From assembly GCA_015039315.1 (NCBI GenBank), contig WIDE01000028.1, positions 264,676 to 328,675 on the forward strand: 64,000 nt of DNA. Direction: 5' to 3'. This stretch comes from Clavulina sp. PMI_390 (Eukaryota; Basidiomycota; Agaricomycetes; Cantharellales; Hydnaceae). The notes under the pieces were generated by a model. That model was not told the origin of the DNA. It was given only the letters and a program-made list of their open reading frames with translations, and made no database searches. Below are positions 11,440-22,800 of this stretch, piece after piece. Each line of letters starts with the position of its first letter. The stretch's first letter is position 1. Both the position numbers and the translations under genes were made by a program.

Positions 11440-13088
11440 AGAGTTTACGACTTTCTGACACCTTGAGTCCAGATGCTGAAACAAGCGAGTTTAGGTAAAA
11501 TTTGTGACGGTCACCCACGGACAGACCGCATATGCTGCGGTGCGAACACGCTTCTTGCGGCCATGTTCCACCAGATGACGTCCAACATGACGCTTACAAA
11601 CGTATAGCCATCGGCCAAGTGGTGCCATCCTTCCGGTCCGCGCATTGTTCGTACGTCATAACAGATTAGCTTTAGGCTCTTGATGCTTCACCATCAGGAA
11701 GCAGCACACACTCCACCCACGGCGCCGTGATGCCAAAAACGTGAAGAGTAACGACCTCCATCGAGGAACAGCGGTCATCGGTTTGGCTCTAGCCCGATTT
11801 CGCGCTTCAACCAGCCCCGCTATGAGCGTTTATTAGCACGTTTGACTTCAGCCTAGGTGGTCTAGATTCCAGAATCATTCTAAAATTATCTCAATGACCG
11901 CGGTCTGCGAAATCATTCGTAAATGTTGGCCACCCTTTTAATTATCAGGCCAACTTTGCTTCTCATCTTTCTCCACCGCCTAATTGGTTGCTTCTCCAGC
12001 TTCTTAGTGAAGGTGCTAGCAACCTGGTTTTTACACATTCCGTCAAGAATGACAATGGAACCTGTTGCTGTTCTGTGACCCTCCGAATGCGGTAAATTAC
12101 CCATGATTCATTATCCACTGAGTAAAAGCAGCTTGAATATCATCAAGTCCCGTGAGCCACGACCGTGTCGGGCACGGGCTGAGTCCCAGCCTTTCCAGCC
12201 ACTGTCTGCAGACCATGGGCTCCTTGCTACGCAGTTCTCAGATTGTCTGATCCTCAACCTAATCTTTAGTCCCCCGTGCTGCGCATCTCCCACTCTCGAC
12301 TCCGTGATGCCGGATCGTGGTCCTTCCGGTCTTCCACTGCCGACCAGCGGAGCGTCCTTCCGTACTCAGCTCCACTCACCCTGTGCCGATTCCCGTCATC
12401 TTGGGGCTAAGCCGCTACTTAACACCCTTTCTCGTGGCCTTCATGGCCTCGGGGTTGACATATTGCGTGAAGCACCTATTCGTGGGTCTGGAGCAGATCA
12501 TTGAGCTCATTGGATCCGTGAACGGGCACATGAGAGCCAACCTGGCAACGGATACCAGATTATTTACTAGCTTCACGTACACGCCATTTTCTCAACTTCC
12601 GTGATATCTAAACTTCGCACACTCGCCGATCTTTGCCATGTCCCGTAGTCGAAACCGTTTGAGCCGCCTTCACTGGGAAGGTTGGTTGGGATAAGGAAAC
12701 AGCATGCATCTTTGATTGACGCATTCGCCAAGCGTCCTTTCGTGTTGCTCCACTAGCGGCTCCTCACGCAGTCGATTGTTATTCAGCCTCTCGTCGATTC
12801 ACATGTGATGTTTGTGGTTGAAGACGTGACTTCACCCAATGCTCTTCAGATAGTATTTGAGCTTGGCTCTGCTTAACAAGGTCAGAGGTAACGTTGTAGG
12901 GATCGCACACAGGATCGAGCGTTGATGAACCGAAGAACAAGTGTTTGGGCCGGACCATGTAATACCAACGGCCCAGATTGTATATTGCGAAATGGATCGA
13001 GAGTGTGGCAAATGTGAATGACGGACGGGAGGCTTGATTTTCCTTATTCAACGGATAAGATTCCGGAAATATCAGCTGGGCCACGAAT
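11440..13088. other. Long intergenic region inside the esterase cluster
   Basis: About 1.65 kb without a convincing exon chain on either strand. Frames around 12100-12600 (plus) and 12780-13080 (minus) lack recognisable motifs and codon regularity, and were not accepted. It may contain remains of duplication events, but I could not align it to the esterase genes. Confidence 0.4.
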
Positions 13089-14554
13089 TTAGATAGTACA
13101 TGATGTGAGGGCTTCCTCCTAGAGAGATTGGACAGTGGTCAATAGAGAGAAAGTATAAACCGATTCAAACTTACGATGTAGTTAGCCACGATGCGATGGG
13201 TCTCCTTGGATGGGTGCCTGAGAGGAAGAAGAAGTTGAGACATTGTTTTGCAGATTTATCGAACGCGGGATCATACCCAGGAATCCACTGTGACCGCCAG
13301 CATGATGAGTAGGTTCTACAATTGACACTAGAGATCGGAAACTTACGTAGAAAGTATGCGCAGGATCTAGCAATTGAGAAGAGGATCGAACTGAGAAAGG
13401 GATAAACAATCACGAGGCTGACAACTACGCACCGGAACAATCACCAATGATTGTCGAGCTATTGACTGTGCAGGCACCAGAGCTGGTATAACCGAATGCT
13501 GCATAGCCAGGGCTCGTGCCAAGGATCGCTTCCCAAAGAGGCTCAAGATCCACATATGCGAACTTGAATCCGCTGATGCCTCCATTATGGAGAGCACCGA
13601 GGGCTTTGAATATTTGCAGCTTCCAAGCCTCCCCTGTAGTAGCCTTCTTGCCGAGCCCATAGACGTCGACAACGAGGAAATTACGAGCATTCGTAGGTGA
13701 AGCGGCTAGTCCCTTGATTTGATTAATGAGATCCGTGGCTGCGGCTGGGAGGTTGTCTAAGTCGTCCTTCACAGATGAGATGTAGTCGTTGATACCTGCA
13801 ATCCAATGCTTGAGTTTGAAGGAATCTTTGTACAAAATAAGAGAGAGAGAGCGCGCGCACCAAAGAATACCGCATAGAGCGTAGTCGAAGCAGAAAGGGC
13901 GTTGTTTTGACCTAGAAAGGTCGCGGCTTCATCGAATAGCAGCTCAGACCTGGCCCACAGTTCATCGAAAAGCAGAGGTTACCTTGGTGCACGAAATCAC
14001 TAGCATTTTTGGCAATAGCTGTTGGGAAAAGTGTCGTGTTGACCTGGCATAGAGACCTAATTTTAGCGTAGAAGCAGGATATGTTTGGCATGACTGACCA
14101 CCGCGCCGCCTATCTGGATGTGTGAGATGATCCTATGTTAGAGGGTGCGCAGAAGTCGAATAATGTCACGGGAGAGTCTCACAGCGTAGTCCATGATCTT
14201 CGCGCTAACATCAGCAGCGAGATTTTCAATCCAGGTCAATCCGTTGGTAACCCGTCCACCAGCCTCGGGGCTGGTTCCTGTGAGAACGGCTGCTGCAGGA
14301 GTGGAGCCGTCATGCTTGCCATCTGTTGTGTAGCTGTCGCCAAAGCCTACTATTGTCTTGAAGGTGCTGAGGGATGGGAGCCCAGCATTTACGTTGGAAG
14401 TGACAGTAGCCGCCGAGAAATTGATACCTTTGGCACCACAGTTGGATGCAGCAGAAATGGCGAGCGAAATGCCATCGTTCACTGTTGCGCGGTATCCCGG
14501 GATCGTGGATGATACCACAAGAGGAGCTAACAAGAGGAGGGCTACGGGGTACAT
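13089..14554 (-). CDS. Secreted SGNH/GDSL acetylesterase, carbohydrate esterase family 16-like (copy C)
   Basis: Paralogue of copy B with the same exon layout. The ATG at 14554 starts a signal peptide (MYPVALLLLAPLVVSS) followed by the nucleophile block IVGFGDSYTTDG. Later exons give GGAV, VNTTLFPTAIAKNASDFVHQ, GQNNALSASTTLYAVFF, then INDYISSVKDDL through FAYVDLEPLWEAILG. Tiny terminal exons read DPAHTFY, WIPG, HPSKETHRIVANYI and EEALTSCTI, then TAA at 13091-13089. The catalytic Ser, Asn block and Asp/His motif are all present, so it should be active. A TATA-like GGAGTATAAG lies about 60 bp upstream. Predicted to act outside the cell on acetylated carbohydrates. The exact substrate cannot be read from sequence. 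Confidence 0.88.
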
Positions 14555-14835
14555 TGCGACGGAGGTTGACGCTCTGCAAAAGCTTAGGTTGGTCCTCTCT
14601 CTCTCGCGACCTTATACTCCCAGTGTTGGAGCTCACGATCGCGACAACGACTCGGGTGTGAGCCGGCGAAAGTGCGAGATTAGTACTGGTGTCGGAAACG
14701 TCTTGGCGGGGTTCGGGCTTCTACCATTCGGTCTCGGTGATCAGGCGACGCATCGGTCCGATGATGGCATGGAGTCTGTAGTCCACATATTTCAATCGCG
14801 GACCGTCCGGTGGGAGTAGTGAGGCGGGGTGTGCT
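14555..14835 (-). promoter_or_regulatory. Promoter region of esterase copy C
   Basis: Holds the TATA-like element at about 14612-14618. Blocks shared with the copy B upstream region appear in the same order: gaaagTGCGAGATTA at about 14670, TCTTGGCGGG at about 14700, GATCAGgcGACGC at about 14740, and AATCGCGGACCGTCC at about 14797. The rest of the gap up to 15270 shows no gene. Confidence 0.6.
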
Positions 14836-15270
14836 TCGACCTGTTCACAGCAGATTTCATAGTGAAGGCAAACACGCTAATCCAGGTTCAAGCACTGGTA
14901 TATGGGGAATATGCGCTTGTGAAGTCCCCATCGTGAGGTGCCACGTTCATACCGGGAGGGGTACAGCTCCTATCCGAGATATCCACGAATGCTAGTAAGA
15001 TTGCTAGTAGACTTTGTCGATAGAGCACACTAAGGCTAGCAGCTTCCTAACTTACTCGTCCTTTGCATGTTGTCGTGTGGAGCATGCCAGTGGGGCCAGA
15101 TGTGAGACGCGGGCCGAGCCATGGAGTCTCAAGTCAGCCCAAACATATGGCTTTAGAAGCAGCTGTTTCCATTATACTTTTAAGGAGATATTTGGGGAAC
15201 TGCTTTGGTGCATTGTGCTACAAGATGGTCGAGAGGTTCACCAGACAAACAGCGGGCAACACCTCATGCG

Positions 15271-18200
15271 ATGGCCACACAATTCCGCGACTTGACAAGA
15301 ACTTGTGTCCTCAACGGTGTCTCAGCTCCCAAAGTAGGCCCGATAGCTTATTTCGTGAAATAGTATTGATTCCTCGCAGTGGGAAAGCCTCGTTCAAGAG
15401 CTGAAAAAGCGGAATCCCTCCATCTCAGATGATGAAGTCGGCAGTCAGGTCTGGGCCGCATTGCGCCCTCTGTTTGCCACCCACCCAGCAGAGAAGAATT
15501 TGCCTCAATACGTGCCAACCGCTGTCCTATCTGGAATTATCTCCCTTCGCGTCTTGACCATTGGCCTTTTGACACAACCATTTGTCGGCTCGTCCACCTC
15601 GTCCCTGTCAGAGCTGTCTTTACTTGACCAGCTTGTGCAACATGTCATAAGTGCCCTCATGTCACGCGGCCCTCCCCCCTACATCCTCCTACCAACTCCA
15701 TCTGAGGGAACTCTTGAGGATGTTCTCAATGCGATCCATAGCGGCATTCACCTCGTTAAATTCGTCGCCAATTTACGCACGCAAGCTCTAGCACATCACC
15801 CAGCTCTCTCTGCGACATTGTCTATGCATACACTGCTGCTACTACTATATGCCCTGAATAGTGTGCCAGGTCTAGATGCGCTGTCTCTCAACGACGCCAC
15901 TGACCTGCAAGCACACTTGGCTGAGATTGCCGTTGTGCTCGCCTCCAGTGTTGAAGAGTCTTCTTCTACCGCACAACGAATCGGCGAATGGAGTCATCAA
16001 ATATCGTTCCATGTGTATCGGCTACAGGGTGCCCAGTCTGATGCTCCAACGTCAACTCGTTTATCCCAAGCAGCTGTCATCTACAATAGTCGAGCACCAG
16101 GGTCATTTCAGGATGTCGCACTACCTGAAGGCTCGGAGCTTGCATGCTCCGTGACAATACAACGACTAGTAAATGTGAATCCTGGTAAATTTTCTAGATC
16201 ACTCTGTCCTATTTCGTGAGCTAATATTTCACCTCAGGGGCAGGCTCATCGGTGTCGGCAACGGGTGATCTTCTGGCTCTATACCGGAGTTTTGATATGA
16301 ACTCGGCGGTTTTTGTCCGGAGCCTGCTCCTAACTGCTGTCCATCTGGTGTCATTGTCTCGTCAGGGTGAGCGCCACCAAGCTTTCTCCAAGATGGCGGC
16401 GTTCACCATTGCAAGGGTTCGTAATTCCCTCATTATCATGGGTAGAGATACTAAGGATTGTTCTAGTTGCCGCGATTGCTGAAATATGTGGAGGAGATTG
16501 CTCATCAGCCCAGTCCATCTGATGACCTTGTGAGTCTTGACATTCGGTTTTGGTGACGGGAGTCTGCAATCTCAACTTGTGATAGCGGACGGCAGTGTCC
16601 TCAAGTCTATCGTTCGTTGTCGGTGACCCTAATCTTGTTGCTGCTTGCAGCGGCCGGTCCCCAGAAGGAAACGCAACTACAGATGGTACAAAAGAGTTAC
16701 GCCGGTGCGTCACAACTTATCCCTTAATTTGAAAGCACACGGCTAAATTCCGACTCAATCAGGGAGGACCTGGTTTTTGCACACCATCTGGTGCACTGTT
16801 TCGCAAAGGCTGAGCTGGTCAAAGATGAACATGTCACCTTGGCTTCCATAGCCCCTCACTTTCCAACCGACCGCTTTGAGCTTGATAAAGTAAGGGCATC
16901 CGCCCTGGACGATGGGGTTACACTCGAGGTGGGCAATGTCAAGGACAGCATCTACGCAGACCAACTGATGTATTACTAGGAGTGGTTCCTTGCCAAGCTT
17001 GATTCTGGAGCCTTCCAGCCAGATAGCGAACTTGTGAACGAATTGTTGTCGAGCTATAGTTCACATGCCGCCTTTGCTAATTTCGCGTACGATGTGAGGA
17101 TCCTTTGCAACTGAACACTGGATATTCGATTCGGCTTACCACTATCATTTAGTCAGTGCAGGCTGCCTGCTCAGAGGGCAAGCTTGCTCTGCTGGCAGCA
17201 CTCTCTCGCGCGTTATACTTGAACTCAGACCTTCTTGACGTCGTCTGTCTCCACATTCCAATCGCCAAACTTATCCGGAGGATGGTCGGATTCATGACAG
17301 GCTTCGATTTCTTTTCTGCAAGTAAGTAGATCGCGCCAGTTTATGCCTCCTCCGCCTAAGCTAACTTCCTTGAGTAGATGATGCACAGTCATCACTCGTT
17401 GAGTTCGGAGACTTGATCTTCTTCGCGCAAGTGTGTACATTGCGTTTCAAGGTATGTATTCAGTGACGATCAGATAACTACCTGTTGTTCTCACCGCTGT
17501 ACCTCAGCTTCCTGTCGACGTGGCAGCCATTCAAATCCCTTCAAGAGTCTCCACTCCTTTGTCCTGTTTATCCGCCGACGACATAATTACAACCCAAAAG
17601 TGGATCCATTCAATATTCAGTCCAGCTAGCGAGGGGATTGATGACGAGTTACAGAGGTAATGCCAGATCGGGTTTTCTAGCCAATTTCTTTTATTAACTG
17701 TCAGTGTCAAAACAGGCACACCGAACCTCTAGCTCTTCTTCGTTTAGCCCCCACAATACTAGTTGAAGGATTCAACAATCAGACGAGCGATAACGTTCAT
17801 GATGTTCTCCTTGGGGGTCTAGACTATTATTTAAGCGAGATTTTGAGGTGGACGCTGCCGTCTGTTCTGCTGGCGTTGGTGGCTAGTATCGAAAGAGAAG
17901 GGTATGTCCCTTCACTTGATCTCTTCACCAGATATTCTGATTTGCGTATGCAGACCTGGTGCTGGGATTCGGCTTGAAGCCCTACATAAACTTGTTACAT
18001 CACCTAATTGTCCTGCACCAGCGGTGCAAATTGCTGGCCCTTCCATACTACGACTCCTGCGACTCCCCTTCATCGAAGAGTCCTCCATCACGGATGTCAA
18101 GCGGCTTTGCATGGAGATCATAGGTGCTGTGAACACACTGCTAAACGCCCCCTCCGGTCAGTGAATACAAGTCCCTAGCACAAATGAGCTTCAGTCTAAA

Positions 18201-18847
18201 GACTCTTCTATATAGACACTGGATCATCTTCAGCGGCTCCCTCAAAAAGTACACACGCAGACTACCCTCGCGCGCTCGTTCATTCCCTTCTGATACCCAA
18301 AGCCGTGCCTTCTCCCCTTCCATTCGGCCGTTTGTCATCCTGTGCGCCCAGTGCCATACTTGGCGCTCTACACCAACAATTAATTCCCTTGATGCTGGCT
18401 GATGGTCGAGGGGGAGTGTCGATCTCCAAACCGACCACAATCCTCTCTGCGGCGATTGTGAATGCACGACCACAACCTCCCTACCTCCTTTCTCATCTTC
18501 TCCAGGAGTTTGTACCCCACACGCTGAGTCGTATTGGGACGCTTCCACTTCCTCCCATCCCAGATAATATAACACCGCTCGTATTCCTCATTGGAGTTAG
18601 CGTCAGCTCGTTGCATTCTACGATCCAGGCTCGGGAAGCGGCTGCAGCATACTTTGAGCGCAATGGGTCACTGGATTCCCCGGCGTCCGAGGTGGCAAAA
18701 TTTTCGCAACAACTGGATGACCTAATCAAAAACTTTATCCGGTGGTTGGAAGTTCCCAAGGTGGAAACCTCCTCGCTACGGAGCATACTTCTGCAAAGGC
18801 TTCGTGCACGATCGGAATTTGGTTCCCATTTTGGGGCTACGATATAA
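15271..18847 (+). CDS. MED5: Mediator of RNA polymerase II transcription subunit 5 (Med5/Nut1)
   Basis: Fungal tail-module subunit of Mediator, acting in the nucleus between activators and RNA polymerase II. Thirteen exons join in phase: 15271-15333, 15380-16184, 16238-16416, 16467-16529, 16586-16704, 16763-16889, 16980-17093, 17153-17321, 17378-17451, 17508-17656, 17716-17901, 17954-18156 and 18216-18847 (960 residues, the expected size). The start MATQFRDLTRTCVLNGVSAP matches the Med5 N-terminal pattern. Downstream are helix-rich stretches such as EFGDLIFFAQ and LLGGLDYYLSEILRW. The sequence is helical and Leu-rich throughout, with no enzymatic motif, as expected for Med5. The call rests on overall pattern and length, since the family is poorly conserved. 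Its stop lies only 30 bp from the stop of the convergent acetyltransferase gene. Confidence 0.72.
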
Positions 18848-18877
18848 CGTCCATCTACGCGAAGGCACATGTACATT

Positions 18878-19718
18878 CTACTCTGCCTTAGGAATAAAAG
18901 CTTCGAGTGCATCAATCCCCGCGCCTACTAATCGCATGCCTTGCCATTCTTCCATCACAATCGCGTTCAGGGTCTGTTTATAGAAGTCAATCGAGGGCTG
19001 GTTCCACTTGAGAACGGACCAATCGATCCTAGCGCAATCATTTTCTTTTGCGACTCTCGCAAGATGGCCAAAGAGAGCCTTGCCAATTTTTTGACCCCTT
19101 CGCTCAGGCGACACATAGAGATCCTCCAGCTATGGAGAGGTTACGGCTTAGAAGAAGTGGATCAAGAGTGACCTCAACAGACTCACATAAATGCCCGGCT
19201 TCCCAGTCCACCTAGCATTATCGTCGTAATCGGTATTTATGCGAATATACCTACGACGAAGTGGACTTACGTTGAGTAGTTGAAGAAGTATAGTGCCAGT
19301 CCTACCGCTTCACCAGGACTGTCGGGAGTGCCTGCGAAAGCAAGCAGGACTCGCGCATGGCCTTTCTCGAAAATATTCTTCTTCAACTACAACGAAGTTT
19401 CTCCGTCAAAAAGATATGATCATCTGACACCAAACGAGGTCGCACATACTAATTCTGGTGTTGCTTTGACCGAATCCTTCTCCTTCTCATACTCAGCCTA
19501 GATTTGATGTTACGTCACTTTATGCCTTTCATCAACAAGGATAGCGTACAAGCTCAGTTATGAGTCGTAAGATTTCGTTCTAGGAGAGAAATTTTCGATG
19601 TTAGGCGCCCTAGTGATCGGCCGAGGACAAGGGCTCAAGAAGGCTCGATTGGGAGGCTCACCACATCACTCTCAACAGCATCACGAATGTGCCACAAGGT
19701 TGCCGTTGACGAAGACAT
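18878..19718 (-). CDS. GNAT-family N-acetyltransferase, diamine acetyltransferase (SSAT)-like
   Basis: The ATG at 19718 opens exon 1 (19718-19662, MSSSTATLWHIRDAVESDV). Further exons give NEILRLITEL, then AEYEKEKDSVKATPEL, KNIFEKGHARVLLAF, GLALYFFNYSTW, GKPGIYLEDLYV, and finally SPERRGQKIGKALFGHLARV ending IPKAE. The AEYEKEKD stretch, the FNYSTWxGKPGIYLEDLYV strand, the acetyl-CoA pyrophosphate loop RRGQKIGKAL and WNQPSIDFYK are typical of spermidine/spermine N1-acetyltransferase-like GNATs. It is about 170 residues, the normal size. A polyamine or amino-acid-like amine is the probable substrate, but GNAT specificity cannot be fixed here. It shares a 171-bp divergent gap with the helicase gene. 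Confidence 0.85.
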
Positions 19719-19889
19719 TCCAATCGATGATCTTGGGATTTTTAGACCAAGTAGGGAGAGGTAAGAGTTAACCTTCTGATCGCCCGATGCGCCGTCATTT
19801 CGGAGCCGCGCCGTGACATGTAGTGCCACCCAACACGTGCAGTTGTTTACAGCTGGATCTCTCGAGTCAGACTCAAGTCATCGAGAGAA

Positions 19890-22800
19890 ATGGCCGACAA
19901 TACTGGTCGCGCCGTCGATCCTATATCGCCCGAGGAAAACGAAGCTCTGCTTCAAAAGTGGTACGGGCTGAGGAACTTGAATGCTCGGCGTGTCGACATC
20001 TTTAGCGGTGGGCTCGCTGGAGATCTGCTTCTCGTGGAAGGTATCGTTATCCACAGGAACATCTGGGCAATAGCTAAATATACTATTCTTAGGCGACTCT
20101 ATCATCGATCATGTACTAAGCAATAAATCTTTGAGGCTAGAAGGTGAGTTGGCCTCTGTCGAGCCAACGAGTGCGAGCTGATGCTTGCCGCGCGCTTAGG
20201 AATATCTTTCCAACTGCTGCATGCCAAGCACATTCTTGAGACTGCTTTGAAATCCCTTCAAAAGCGCGTTAGGGGATTGGCCGTTGTATTTTTTGATCGT
20301 GCGTTGCATCGTACTGGCGCTCGTGGATTCAAAGCTGAGACTCCTTCCGCGACGTTTCTGCAGCTCACCGCCACCTGCTCCACGATGGACACAGTCCGGA
20401 ATCAATTCCTTTGTTGGATCTTCTGCGGAATCTCCTCATAAACCACATGCGTTCTATTGGTCTTAGAGTGTTTTCCTTTCCCGATGTTCGAAGCGAAGCA
20501 TGGCTTAACTTCATATCTGGAAACCTAGTACGTCCTCTCACCCCCAGGGAAACTTCATCATAATCTTATGGGGTTCAAATACAGCCCGAAATGATCCTTT
20601 TCAGCCTGCGTACACACTCCCATCCTAGTGCCGAATTCTTACAGATGTCTGCCTTGTTCTGGTTCTGTTATCAGGGTCTGAACGTAGCCAGTCTTGATAC
20701 GGTGGAATTTGAAGAGTCGGAGGTTCGTAAACCCTTTTTATGTTGTGTTTTGTGCATCGCGCTGACCCCCTCATGATTTAGGCCATAGGGTTTGTGACTA
20801 AAGCTTTTAAACCTGGCCAAGATAAATCTCCCAGGGACCCGAACACCAATGACGCCTCGAAAGCTACGGGAACTCTTGTTGATTTGGGGCAGCTTCGAAG
20901 ATCGCGTGATGAGACGGTCCGTGATGTGCTCAGCTCCCTACCACCACTTCCCACCACCGGAGGCGCTCAGAGCGAGAATGGCTGGTTGGAACAATGCCTC
21001 CGCCTGACTCATTCGCAGCCCACGCCCATAGACCATGCAACGCGGGCTCTGCTTTATGTCTGGGTAGCTCATCAATACCTACTGCCGTATATCGACATTG
21101 ACGATCGAGCCCAAGTCGCTCCTTCCTTGGATGCCCAGATCCTTGATCATGTCAACAACCACCTCTACCCTATCCTAATCCCTTCTTTGCTTGCTTCCGT
21201 CTCTGGAGTCAAGTACACCATAGACATTGATGGTCACGTTTTCGGCTACCTCGTCGACGGAGTGATCAGTGGTGCGAGCCTTGGGGATCTCTTGGGACCT
21301 GCTCTCTCAGGGGTAGTTGATCAGGCCTGGACTGCCTCTGGCCTCCCTTCGGCTAACCTGAGCGTACTTTCTTCTACATTCACACGTGTCCCAAACCAAA
21401 ATGCTACGCCTCCGCGCCCTGCGATCCGAACCCTCCCCTTTGAGCATGATGTGTTCGAAGCCCAGTTCCCTGAGGTCGCCGTTACTTCAGAGCCGGCCTC
21501 ATCTCTATCCAAGAAAGCGTCGTCCTCTGTTCTCTTGGATCCCTTTGCTGCTCCGATGGGGGCACAGAGTGCTCCCGCTCATCGAGCCCTTGCACGAGCT
21601 CCTCCACCAGTTGACGAACGGGCAAGGCAGAAAAAACTCAAGCGAGATCAGCGACAGATGGCACATCTCACTAGACAAGCTGCGTCTCTCACTGGCGCGG
21701 CGGGAGCTATCTTGCAACAACAAGTAATCGTCGCCAACCCCACATCCACCTCGTCTAGGGCTAAGCCAACCCAGGCTGCAGCCTCATCATCGAGCACGGA
21801 TAGAGCCGTTCCAGCGAAGGGTAAAGGAAAGGCGAAAGCCCCAGTCCTTTCTAAGGCTGAGCAGATTCGACAGGCCAACTCCAAACAGAAAGCATCTCAA
21901 GCTGAGGCAAGCTCTGACTCCTGGTGGCGCAACCAGCTCGAGGAGCTGAAGAAGTTCCCGGAGCCCAAGCAGGTTCCTATGTTGGAGCAAATGTTCCGAT
22001 CGACAAAAGCACAAGAGGATTGGCTCAAAGCCGAAATGACGCTATATCGCCTAGACCTCGTTTTACGCTCGTGGATGAATGACGAGGATGCTGAGGAATC
22101 TGCCACGGCGGAGCGATACCGAGTGCGTCTCCTTGCGGACATCAAGACATTGAGTACCATGAAGGGCTGCACCTCCACTATCCGAAAATCCCTGAAAACG
22201 CTCATGAAGAGCCTTGGGCTCGCCGATATCGAGCTACCAAAACCTCGTGATGGGGTTGCGGCCGACCGCGAACCATTATTTGCATTCACCAAGACGTGGA
22301 AGAAGAGCAAGGAAGAACCGCTCCGTGAATACTTCCCCATCACGGAGACACCGATTGAGTTCCAGTTGCGTGCTTTTGGAGAACACATGGATCGATCTAT
22401 GGATAGTAAGCCGGACACCCGAACCTCATTCGACCCAGATGCTTGGCAGGCTACTGTGCTCGACAAGATTGACCAACGCGGCTCAATGCTGGTCGTTGCT
22501 CCGACTTCTGCTGGGTGAGGAAAGTTTTACCTTCATGCCTTCAGATGAGAGTGCTAACGGCTATGAGCTTAGTAAAACCTTCATTGGTTTCTATGCAATG
22601 GAGAAGGTTCTACGAGAGTCAGATGATGGAATGCTCATCTACGTTGCTCCCACCAAAGCCTTAGTGACGCAAGTGGTAAGCCCGTGCAACCAACTGATCT
22701 GTCCACGGCGATTCACCTCCGTCTCTCCTGTTAGGCTGCAGAGGTGTATGCAAGATTCAAGAAAGAACGGAAAGGAGGAAGCTGCTGGGCCGTTCGTGAG

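Noticed and set aside
12103..13084. Possible genes in the 11.4-13.1 kb gap
   Set aside because: Frames of about 100-130 codons on either strand without motifs, splice-supported extension or compositional support.
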